From NCBI GenBank assembly GCA_023846275.1, contig JAIUJO010000090.1, positions 883,102 to 947,101 of the forward strand: a stretch of 64,000 nucleotides of DNA, given 5' to 3'. The notes under the pieces were generated by a model. That model had not been told where the DNA came from and ran no database searches. It was given only the letters and a program-made list of their open reading frames with translations. The position numbers and the translations under genes were made by a program. This stretch comes from Vanilla planifolia (lineage: Eukaryota; Streptophyta; Magnoliopsida; Asparagales; Orchidaceae). Every line of letters starts with the position of its first letter. The first letter of the stretch is position 1. This document shows positions 53,948 through 64,000 of this stretch, piece after piece.

Positions 53948-55875
53948 TATTATATTACTAAACCTTAGTTGTGGCACTTTGTTTAATGATAACAAACCAT
54001 AAACATTTATACTAAATTTGTTTAAGTGAATTTTAAGATTTTAAGTAGAAGATACTCATATTCGTGGGATAACTAAAAGAACAAGATGTGAAAATATTAA
54101 ATCCTATGAAGATCACCTTGGAGTGGTAAGCCACTAAGAGATGCATTCCAAATTTAATTTTTAGGTATTTTGTTTCAACTTTGACTAGAATGTTAAGCTT
54201 CATTGAAATATTTTTATAAGATACATAAATTAAATTCAAATTAATCTTAAAATAATAAAGTTTCAAATATTTTTGACCAATCATAATTGTTTATCTGGAC
54301 CATCATTTTATCTTAATAATATTTTTGAAATCTTTAATTAATTTATTATAAACAAATGCTTTAATAATATTAATTAATTACTTGAAATTTTAATAACAAA
54401 AAATAACATGTTCATATCAATAATTAATGCTTAAACCAATCGGGTCACAACAAGAACTGCTATGGTTCAGTGGTAAATAATTCTAAACGGTGTTCAATAC
54501 ACCAAATGCTTTCCATAAGAAATCTCAAAAATTGCATTTTTGATCGAATCATCAACTCAACTCTTGTAAATAAAATAAAGTATATAAAGCTAGTCTCATG
54601 AGTGATTAATTCCTGAACTTAGCATTGGGCAGCCAACCCAGTTATTCAGTAGTGTATAATGGTTACTAAAATCTATATATGGAGAAAACAATAGAGCAAA
54701 TGTTCAATGTGATGAGACTAAAAACACTAACGTCTTCTTGATGATGAACTCCAGAATTGTGAGAGTAATGTGAATCATTTGATCCTGCATTTTGATCAAA
54801 AAATCACCATCATATCACATTTTTCAAAAGCGATAATTCTTTCAACCATCCGATTATTCAATTTCAAGATCACTTAGTCCAAATTTTGTCTACTCGGAAG
54901 TTAACTCTGGTCATCAGATTGCAATTCAGATCTAATGACCCTGATCAATTTCATATTTCTAAAGGTGCAAGGAAATCTGATGGCATTTTTTTGATCACAC
55001 AATTTTTGTGATCAAACTTTCCCAAACGTTTTGACTGAACGGCCCTTACGTAATGATTTTTTTAGTTATTGGAGATTTTTTGTTAATTTCTTAATTAAAA
55101 TATTATGAAAATTGTAATGACAAAATTAAGTCTTTGGTGAGTAATTTTAGCCATTACATACTGCCCATAAATAAGAGTTTTTTGTATGAAATTAGATGGA
55201 GAAATTTTATGTGCTAAAAAACTTTATGCAAGAATATTCAACCAGTTCGCAGCCCGTTCCCATTCGCTACTTCCACAATTACTACGTCATTCATTCCTTG
55301 AAATTCTTTTCTATCTCAAATTAGCTAAGTAATCAATTTCTTTGTTTTTATTTGATTTAATTAAAATACTCGTGCCTTTTTAATCATTTCAACAAGAATA
55401 ATATTTTGTTAGTATTTATTTTGATTTTATGCAGCTGAATGTTTCTGTTTTATTGTCATTTGCTATAAAGGCATTGTAACCTATCTTGTTAATTTCATTA
55501 TAAGGCCATTATAGCATGTTAGAGTTGTTTATTTGTTATGAGGGTTTAGCCTACTCTTTTTTTGGCAAAAGGCTTATGTTGTGTTTGTTTTTGCTGGGTT
55601 ATTATTGGGGGTGGACGTGGACTTATTTTATAATTTGAATTTATTAAAGAACAATTTTGTACATTTTTAATCATTATTGATATTTTAATTACATAATTTT
55701 TATAAAACTTAATATGTTTTTAAATAAAATTAAAATTTGTAAAAAAATCAATTATATATATATATATATTTTAAACCATATTAAAAATAAATTTAAATAT
55801 TTTCCTTAAATATTTTGTAAGAAACAATTTTTTTTTAATAATTCACTCCTCAACTTTTACCAAAACCTCACTTCA
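53948..55875 (+). repeat. E5 LTR3
   Basis: This LTR of about 1.93 kb is collinear with LTR1 over its full length (TTATATTACTAAACC at its start, AACCTCACTTCA at its end). Its end passes into CA-rich DNA beginning ACATGCTTACTCACATG, the same junction as after LTR2. Confidence 0.8.
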
Positions 55876-58800
55876 ACATGCTTACTCACATGTTGCCATG
55901 CACAATGGCACACATGCACACACCCACACATGCATGCATGCATGCATGCACATACGAACAACATACAAAACACGTATTGCATACACACACGCATACACAT
56001 GCACACAAATCCACAAGCACACGTGAACATGCACATAGATATACACATATGCACATGCATCCACACACATAGATACAGCCACACAACCATGTAAGCACAC
56101 TTAAACCCACACATGCTCGCCCGAACGCACACCTGAACATAATCATGCACCCACACACTCACACACATGCATACACGCATGCACAAACACTCACATACAC
56201 CCTTATGCACACAAATGCATGCACACACATGCTCACACACATGCATGTATTCACACAAATGTGCAGATTTATAGGCACACACACAAATATGCAATTGAGC
56301 GCTTATTAATAGGCATTCTGTGCACATTCAGATACGCACACTCACACGTGCATACACACACACACACATATATGAATGCATGCCTGCACAAAGACACACA
56401 CACACCAACACAAAGACAAGCACAAACACACACACAAAAATGCTTACACACAGGCACATACTCGCACACATTCGCTCATGCTACTACACATGCATCAACT
56501 TTCCAATGCATGCACATTCACTCATGAACAAGCAAGGCACATAAAAACACAACAACGCATACACACAAGCTTACACACATACACATAAATGCACACACTT
56601 CCACATGAATAATCACTCATACAAATGCACATACACACACAAGTTGCACACACAAACATGCATGCACATGCACAAACACACACACACACAAACAAACATG
56701 CACACATACACCATCACACACATATACAAATACATCTACATACATGTGCATGAACACATGCACAAAACATGCACACAAATACAAACATGCAAATACTCAC
56801 ACATGCACACACAGACATATACACACATGCATGCATGCATGCACTTAGAGACAAACACACACATATACTCACACGCATGCACACATACACATGTATGCGA
56901 ATGCACACACGCACTTGCACACTCACACAAGGAAAAATGTGCACAAGCATGCACATGCACATGCACACATACTCAAACATATACACACAAATGTACACAC
57001 TAGTTCATGCATATGCAAACACACCCCCACACATGCACTTGTACACATATTCCAAAAAACATGCACAATCACACACATGCACACATACACATGCACACAC
57101 AAGCATACAAACACACACAAAACCACACAAGAACACACACATATACATATACAAGCATTCATACAACACACAGATGCAAATGTGCATGCATGCACATTCA
57201 CACAAGCATATGCACCTGTACAGGTAAACACACATGCATGCATACATAAGCTCTAACACATTCATTTATATATGTGCACACACATGATCACATACACACA
57301 CACATACATACACAAGTACATACATGCACAAACACTCATACACACATGTGAACACACACATACAAAAACTTATGCACATATACACAAACACACATGTAGA
57401 ATTACATGCACTCATATGCACATCAAGACACAATTGGTCACAGACTCATGCACACATGTGCTTATGCACATGCCCACTTGCATGTGCATGCATGCATGTA
57501 AAAACACACAAGCATGCACACACAAACAAACACTTGTGCACTAGTGCTCACCCACACTCCCACACACCAATGTACAAAGATACATATGCTCACACACACA
57601 CGTGAATGCACATACATACACACACAAATATAGTCATACACATGCATAAATGCTTGCACACATATGAAAACTCATATGAACACATTCACATGTGGACAAC
57701 CTACATTCACAAGCATACCCTTACTCATGCACACACTCAATCATGCATGCATGCACATCCATAAACACAAGCAACCCCATGTACACTTATATTCACATGA
57801 ACATACACACACATGCACATACATTTACACATGCATACACTCACACAAGCACACCTTTGTATACACACACTTATATATGTAGACACACACACAAATGCAC
57901 AAACACACAAGCACATACACACATAGGTACACATAGGCATGCACTTACATAAATGCACACACAAGCACATGCATGTACATAGATAATCACAAGCACAAAA
58001 CAAACGCACACATACATGTGTGCCTTAGCACCCAAAGACGTACATACACACACATGAACGCTTAACAACATGCACACACACACAGATATCCACACACACA
58101 TATGCACACACATACACACACACTCACTTACTCACTCACATGCACACAAACTCACAAACACACACAAACATGCAGACATACAGACATGCACACTTATATG
58201 CACATATAAACACACACACACTTGTATGCACATATGCACACACACATACACACACAAGCACACACATATATATACACACAGACATGCACACTCAATATTT
58301 GTGCGTTAACATGCACAGTCACACATCACCTTATGCTAAAAATTGACACAAATTATTGTAAACACATGCACACACACAACTTACATAAGCATGCAAGTAC
58401 ACATGTATGCATACACACATGCATATACATGCAGAAAAATGTATAATGAGAAATATGCACATACCTACATGTGCATGTGCCCACGTGTACAAACACTCAC
58501 AAACACATGCACAAAAACATAAACACCCACACAAAAGAACACACACAAATGTGAGCATGTGCATGTGTGCACACACAGAAATGTATGTAGACACAAACAC
58601 ATGAACACTCACATGAATACATGCACTTCAACACACATGCAAGCACACAATTATGCACACAAGCATACACATGTAGCTAAACACAAACCTACATATAGGC
58701 AAAAATCTAGATGCCCACATACACTCATATGCGCACATGCATATGCATGCAAATACACACACACACACACTCATACACACACATAAGTACATAAGAACAC

Positions 58801-58984
58801 ATATGCACAAACACAAACACACACACACACACTACGAAACACACACAAATAAATGCAAGAAAACACATGCAAAGACACACACATAGGGACACACAAAAGC
58901 ACATAACCACATAACAATAAACACGCATGCACATGTGTGCACACATTCACACAAATGCCCAAACACACACGTATTCACATATAT
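55876..58984. repeat. CA-rich block 7
   Basis: The first 2 kb or so (to about 57880) align in register with block 6. The last 1.1 kb have no partner, because block 6 gives way to gag there. The block is cut at 58984 by the Gypsy element E6. There are no genes. Confidence 0.9.
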
Positions 58985-61900
58985 TGTTACACCCCATATT
59001 TTCCTAGGCTGATTTTTGGCATATATTTTTTTTTTTTTTTTTTGCATATAGACAGCTCAGATCGTCCCATACCAACCTGAGTAGCCTACAAAAAACATAG
59101 GATATAACACGTCATTACACACCTACTTTCCTTAACAATGTGGATCCCATCTCCCGGGAACACCGTCAAATCAGGTTCATGACTCCTGAATTAACAGATG
59201 GACTCGCGCAATGTTACTCCTACTAGACCCAATACTCCTAACCCATACCGATAAGAGAACTGGTCTAATAGAAGTCTGAACCCCCAATGTTAAGTTCCAT
59301 AGTCATGTAATGACCTCACCATCAAAAATAAAATACATAACATCCTCAGATAAAATATAGCACTCCACACACTATACCATCAAGATAATAAAGTAAAATA
59401 GTGAATGGAAACTACATCACAAAAATAAGATCCAAGTCCAACAAATACAATATTGTCCAACCAGATACATAAGTCAGAATCACCCTCACATAATAACTAA
59501 CATATGAGAATAACAGTCTCACTGACAACATCCAACAGCAACAATTAACTAATCAGAATTTCTCAGATAATCACCGATCAGATATCCTCCACAAGCCTGC
59601 TGACCACGATCCCACCTAATCTGGTAGCGTCAAGTCTGCCGAGCCACTGAAAATATATAATACGGAAATGAGCTACGCCCAGTAGGAAAGACAGCTAGTA
59701 AAACTCACATGCAAGAGAAGGATAATAGCAAGAGTATAAGAATACAGCATAACAATGTAGGGTGGAAAGGCACTCTCAGTCCCAGACTCTGACCAATCAC
59801 AGTCACCCTCAGTCACAATAGAGTAGCTCTCCTCTGTGCTCCCAGGTAGCATGCCAGCGGGACACGCCCATCTCTGCGCACGCATGGCGCCTAGCACCCG
59901 ACACCGCAGCGTCTCTCGTCAATCAATCTTCTGGAGACTATAGACAAACCCGTCACATAGATCTCTAGCCAACGTGAGACACCCTGGCTAGCCACGGCGA
60001 GTCACCCCTGCCGCTGCCACTCTCAGGCGCGCAGGCCTACACTCGTGGACCAGAAGAGGTCGACTCAGCCACCGTCCCAAGAAGTCCTCTCCCAACAATT
60101 TCCATAGAAGCCACGCCCCTACAGTCATTGCCAAGCTTTAACTCCAAGATTCGGCAACATGTGTCCAGATACAACAAGGCGCATACCAGTCCACATGTAT
60201 ACTGTGAAAGTTAAGTCTGAACCGCACAGTTACCTACCACAACTACCCTAAAACATCATATAGGGTCTATAGTAGTCCGGTCCAGTATGCCAATCCGTGA
60301 AATATGCCAACACTGAGTAAACTGACTCAATCCATGCCATCGTCATCCAAGCAATACAAACTGTACCGAAATTCTGACTATTCTGGTAACACTTACCCAA
60401 GTGCCACACTTCCTTCCAACTGATCCAGCTGCACTGAATTTATGGATAATTTCCAACAGTAACTTTCAACTTGTCTATGTGATTTCCCTAAATCACCTTT
60501 TTCTCGTTTCAGGAAATTTTAAATTTCAACTTCAATTTCTGCCCTTTATCCATTTTCCGAAATTCGGAATAAATTTCCGAATTTAGAATTTAAATTCCAC
60601 ATATATCCTTTTTTTTCCGAAAATTTGAAATAAATTTCCGAAAATTTAAATTCCACATATTTTCCGAAAAATTCGGATTAATTTCCGAATTAAGTTATTT
60701 TTTTTTTTTCCTCCGCCGTTCGTCCGCGCCCGCATTCCGCTGAACCGGGTTTCGCTGCCGGTTCGGAAAACCCGCGCTGAACCGCGAACCCACCGGTCGA
60801 ACCTTTAAATCAAATTTTCCAGCCGACGTTTAGTATTTAATTATTATTAATTATTAATTAATTACAATTATTTAATTAACTAAGCTGAAATTAATCTAAT
60901 CCATCTCCTTCCTCCACCCGGCGCCTGCGAAACCCTAGCCGACGATTCCTCCGGGAAATTCCGTTTTCCCCGTCGATTTCCGGCGACCGAGATCAAGGAG
61001 AAGCAAAATCCGATGTTCATACTATCCTAATTTGTCAATAATGCCACTAATTTCTAAGATTCAATCAAATTTTTCGCCGAAGTTTTCATCCGATCCTCAT
61101 TTAACAATTTATGAAATTAAACAAACAATATATGAATTTAAACAATTTTCAGCATTTGATACAATCTTAACATGATTAAAGCCCATAATAGAATCATCAA
61201 TTGCTCGGTAAAACTTCCAATTTGACGGGTATAATTTTTTCCGAAAACCCTAAAATGCTAAAATCAATAATTTGCATTAATCACTTTCAAAAAAACACAA
61301 TTCACATGCTCTGGTAGTTAATTGCAAAGTAATCCATATTTTTAATTCGCTAATTAACGAAATTTAAACTGAATTTCCTACCTTTCTTCTCCGGCGACGG
61401 TGAAGCTGACACGCGACCCACCGCTGCTCCTCGCCGAACGAAACCGGTACCAATCGATTCTCCTCGGTCCCGCGAACCTCCAGGTACAAAAAGCCCCTTG
61501 AAAGGCTGCCGGAAAATATCGCCGTTCGCCGCGAACACCTCGTCTCCGGCCACCGCTCGAAAACCCTAACAGCCGAAATTAATCGGGTTAAATACCCAGC
61601 TTAAACAGGTAATAACCCGTTAAGAACCCATTAAGTGCCGGTTGACCTTCTAATAACGCCGCTTAAACCCGATCAGCCGGTTAATCTCCATCGCTGATCT
61701 CGTCCGTCCGATCCGCTTATCTGCGGCTTATCCAACTGCACGAGCAAACGCACTCGACGAACCGCCCCCGCCTTCGCTGAACCGCTCCGGTCCGGTTCAC
61801 GCGCGGTAAAAACCAAATTCCGGTCTAATGGACCGATTTAAATAGATTTTCGAATTTCCAAAAATCCAATTAAACAGGGAAAATTACTTAAAAATTCCTC

Positions 61901-62045
61901 GGTGCTCCGAAAAATCCCCAGAAAATTTCAGAAATTCCAACAGCCTCCAATTGAGCTCCTGGCTCATCCTACTGTCGATCTGAAATCATCCAAGCCATAA
62001 TTTAATTATTGAAGATTAAACATATAATTTTTACCGGGTATAACA
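58985..62045 (-). repeat. E6 3' LTR
   Basis: This LTR is 3,061 bases, unusually long. On the + strand it runs from TGTTACACCCC to CCGGGTATAACA. A T-run of about 18 bases lies near 59026. The right half (60700-61900) is GC- and CpG-rich, unlike anything else in the window; the stretch 60540-60700 repeats TTCCGAA and AAATTCCACATAT phrases. A 67-codon - strand frame at 61350-61553 lies inside and is not convincing as a gene. Confidence 0.88.
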
Positions 62046-62056
62046 ATCTCCCCACC
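62046..62056 (-). other. E6 polypurine tract
   Basis: In element sense it reads GGTGGGGAGAT immediately before the 3' LTR, a typical Gypsy polypurine tract. Confidence 0.85.
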
Positions 62057-62171
62057 TTATCAGGAATTTCGCCCTCGAAATTCAGCAAGAAGTTCCGGCC
62101 ACTTTTCCGCAATATCCTGCTCTCAAACCTCTCCGCCAGAAAACACTCCTCAAATTCTTGTACATCTTGAC

Positions 62172-62657
62172 TTATCCAGGGTACATAGCCAAAGTTCCAT
62201 AATGAGCCTCTCGAAGGATCCTCTTCTTGAACTCCCGATGTGATGGCACACACCAGCGACCCCTGAAAGTCAAAATGTTGTTTCTAAGAGCAAAGTCTCC
62301 TCCCAATCCCTGCGATGCCAACTCAAACTTCTCCTTCAGCTCTTCATCACAAAGCTGAAGATCACACATCTCAGATAACCAGTCAGCCCGAATAGTCAAC
62401 GAGCTGAGTCTGTGAACCAGTCTTTGAACAGACAACTGTTCCTGACATCTTTCAACATCCCAATCCAAATCTGCTATAGAGTCGCAGGCTATCACAGTAT
62501 GCACATCTGCGTGTCTGCTCAAGGCATCAGCCACTGGATTAGCCTTACCCTCGCAGTAATTTATCACCAGCTCGTAGTCTTTTATCAATTCCAACCATCT
62601 CCTTTGCCTCAATTCAATCGAAAACTCCACTTTCCTAACTGGTGGAAGTCCAGGCAA
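62172..62657 (-). pseudogene. E6 pol remnant: RNase H end and integrase zinc domain
   Basis: The - strand reads GLPPVRKVEFSIEL at the start (entry to reverse transcriptase). It continues with RRWLELIKDYEL and GKANPVADALSR, the classic C-terminal RNase H signature of Gypsy elements. At the end, VPSHREFKKRILREAH gives the His part of the integrase HHCC zinc domain. These are parts of a polyprotein that copies and inserts the element. Most of the catalytic regions are not present, so this is a fossil. Confidence 0.85.
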
Positions 62658-62986
62658 CTCCTCTGGAAAACCATAGGGAAGTCTCTCACCACTGGAATAT
62701 TTGACATAGGGGTAGTGGTGGCTTGGCTATCTACCACATAAGCCAACCAACCAGTACAACCCTTACTCACTAGCCTCTTTGCCTGAAGAACTGAGATCAG
62801 GGGAATCTGCCTGTTCAGACCAAAGTATATCACATCCTCCGAACCAGGCACCCTGATCCTAACCTTCTTCTCGTAACAATCCAGAACCACCGCATGGTAG
62901 CACAACCAATCCATCCCCAAAATGATATCGAACTCTGTTTGCGGCACACATATCAACTTTGTCACGAATTCGTGTCCACTAATCAA
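62609..62986 (-). pseudogene. E6 protease remnant
   Basis: It shows TEFDIILGMDWL, the conserved second half of the retroelement aspartic protease fold, followed by the usual linker with VLDCYEKKV. The stretch lies between gag and the RNase H remnant, in the expected order. The catalytic DSG part is not in this open stretch. It is a fossil. Confidence 0.8.
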
Positions 62987-63057
62987 AATAGACCCATCAA
63001 TCTTCTAAACAGTGGGAATCTCTTTCCCATCAGGAAGCCTAACCAGTAAGGGTTCTT

Positions 63058-63522
63058 TTAAATAACCCTTGGATCCTGATATCTGATTCCAAATCCTCTC
63101 AGCAACAAAAGAATGAGATGCACCAGTATCAAACACTCCCTGAATACCTCAACAAAGTCCTCCCAAGCTATCTCGCTGTTCTGGACCTCCCCAAACACAG
63201 CGCGCCGCTGGCCTCTCCACCAGGTAGTAGCCTCTCCCTCCAATACTAGAGCAGCAAGTACTACCCTCCTGCCGAGTGGACATCCCAAGGCATCAAACAG
63301 CTCAAGCATATGAGCCATCCAGTCATCAGCCACCGCTGGGTCAGCCGACCCACTGAAGCTCCGCGGACGTAACCGCATAAAGGCATCTATCCAACGATCC
63401 ACGGCTGGCTCAACTGGCAATGCTGGGATCGTCTCCGGGGTAGGAGTAGCTGATACAGATCTGCCTCTAGCTGTTCCACGAAAGGGAAGTCTCCTGGTAC
63501 CCAGCCATACTATCAAAAGCAA
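63058..63522 (-). pseudogene. E6 gag remnant
   Basis: It matches the retrotransposon Gag domain of chromoviruses: RWIDAFMRLRPRSFSGSADP, WMAHMLELFDALGCP, RVVLAALVLEGEATTWWRGQ and AWEDFVEVFRE in that order. Gag forms the particle shell. The strand is GC-richer than the Copia elements in the window. No zinc knuckle is seen. It is part of a broken element. Confidence 0.85.
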
Positions 63523-63610
63523 CTAATCTGGCATTAGAGTCGTCATTTGGCATTTGGCATACGGACTACCATAGTCTAATAAAATGACCAACAGTTCTCC
63601 CCACCTTGGG

Positions 63611-63769
63611 TTGAACTTCTATATATGTCTAGCCCCATTATCCTAACCTAGGGCTGAACTTCTATACATGTCTAGCCCCACTATCCTAACCTAGGGCTCT
63701 GATATGTCTAGCCCCACTATCTTAACCTAGGGCTCTGATATGTCTAGCCCCACTATCTTAACCTAGGGC
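63611..63769 (-). repeat. Tandem repeat next to the E6 primer site
   Basis: There are four imperfect units. Two of about 43 bases share TGAACTTCTATA..TGTCTAGCCCCA, and two of 36 bases are identical (63698-63733 and 63734-63769). Each later unit carries CTCTGATA, part of the primer site, at its edge. In element sense they lie just downstream of the primer-binding site, in the leader. Confidence 0.9.
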
Positions 63770-63779
63770 TCTGATACCA
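63768..63779 (-). other. E6 primer-binding site
   Basis: In element sense it reads TGGTATCAGAGC, a perfect complement of the 3' end of plant initiator tRNA-Met, four bases after the 5' LTR. It overlaps the edge of the tandem repeat. Confidence 0.93.
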
Positions 63780-63783
63780 CTCT

Positions 63784-64000
63784 TGTTACACCCCCATATT
63801 TTCCTAGGCTAATTTTTGGCATATATTTTTTTTTTTTTTTTGCATATAGACAGCTCAGATCATCCCATATCAACCTGAGTAGCCTACGAAAAACATAGGA
63901 TATAACACGTCATTACACACCTACTTTCCTTAACAATGTGGATCCCATCTCCCGGGTACACCGTCAAATCAGGTTCATGACTCCTGAATTAACAGATGGA
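63784..64000 (-). repeat. E6 5' LTR (cut by the window edge)
   Basis: 217 bases are visible and align with 58985-59203; differences are about five substitutions plus small length changes at the C-run and T-run. The remainder, including the left target-site partner, lies beyond the window. Confidence 0.92.

Larger units (their letters stand above)
45685..58984 (+). mobile_element. E5: head-to-tail Copia array with embedded CA-rich DNA
   Basis: Three LTRs of one family lie in the same orientation, with internal stretches between them. The order is LTR1, gag remnant, LTR2, CA block, gag remnant, 3' internal stretch with polypurine tract, LTR3, CA block. The segments 48530-49219 and 52680-53355 align with each other, and the two CA blocks align in register. 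Such an array can arise by unequal exchange between LTRs. LTR copies differ by perhaps 15-20 % where I compared them, so it is old. It is broken throughout. Confidence 0.75.
58985..64000 (-). mobile_element. E6: Ty3/Gypsy element, Tekay/Del-type chromovirus, incomplete at the window edge
   Basis: A - strand element with a 3' LTR at 58985-62045, 1.74 kb of internal sequence and a 5' LTR that starts at 63784 and runs past the window. The internal part holds gag, protease, RNase H and integrase zinc-domain fragments, and most of pol is absent. It is therefore broken or a non-autonomous derivative. The very long LTR and a GLPPVRKVEFSIEL-type motif point to the Tekay/Del clade. In the 217 LTR bases that can be compared I count about five substitutions (near 2 %), so it is probably the youngest insertion here. 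It landed in CA-rich block 7. Confidence 0.85.

Noticed and set aside
59673-59897. 74-codon - strand frame with a hydrophobic C-terminus in the E6 LTR
   Set aside because: It lies within the LTR, has no homologous domain that I recognise and has no neighbouring coding context.
61350-61553. 67-codon - strand frame in the CpG-rich part of the E6 LTR
   Set aside because: Lies wholly inside an LTR, is short and low in complexity, and matches no family I know.

Overview
The window looks like gene-poor, repeat-packed nuclear DNA of a seed plant, most likely an angiosperm with a repeat-rich genome. The evidence is the element types: Ty1/Copia elements of SIRE/Maximus type and a Ty3/Gypsy chromovirus of Tekay/Del type, both primed by initiator tRNA-Met. 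Nothing here fixes the species. I find no host protein gene, tRNA, rRNA or CRISPR array.

About 28 kb (roughly 44 %) is cryptically simple DNA made of CA steps mixed with CATG, ATGCAT and GCATGC, so the purine/pyrimidine alternation is very long. It forms blocks at 1-14500, 34170-34647, about 35505-36975, 38946-45684, 50683-52655 and 55876-58984. All are CA-rich on the + strand except one segment, 8056-9240, which is GT-rich. The long His/Thr or Cys/Val open frames in these blocks are composition artefacts.

The rest is layered retrotransposon fossils. (E1) An old + strand Copia element has a partial 5' LTR at 14501-16276, a shortened internal region to 19108 and a 3' LTR at 19109-29590. (E2) A younger, nearly complete - strand SIRE-type Copia element, 19766-28735, is nested inside the E1 3' LTR with a perfect GATAT target duplication. 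(E3) A decayed - strand Copia fragment, 29591-34169, has integrase, gag and a 5' LTR. (E4) A - strand LTR remnant lies at about 37307-38769. (E5) A + strand head-to-tail array runs LTR1 45685-47619, gag remnant, LTR2 49220-50682, CA block, gag remnant, LTR3 53948-55875, CA block. (E6) A - strand Tekay-type Gypsy element starts at 58985 inside the last CA block and runs off the window; it has LTRs of about 3.06 kb and only 1.74 kb between them.

The most unusual feature is how the CA-rich DNA relates to the E5 array. Two LTRs pass at the same LTR base into CA-rich blocks that align in register for about 2 kb at a spacing of about 5.2 kb. The CA DNA was therefore copied as part of a retroelement-containing unit and has since diverged like ordinary sequence. 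A second point is a dense cluster of TTGAC (W-box) cores in a duplicated 87-bp unit in the E2 LTR. All counts, ages and boundaries were read by eye.
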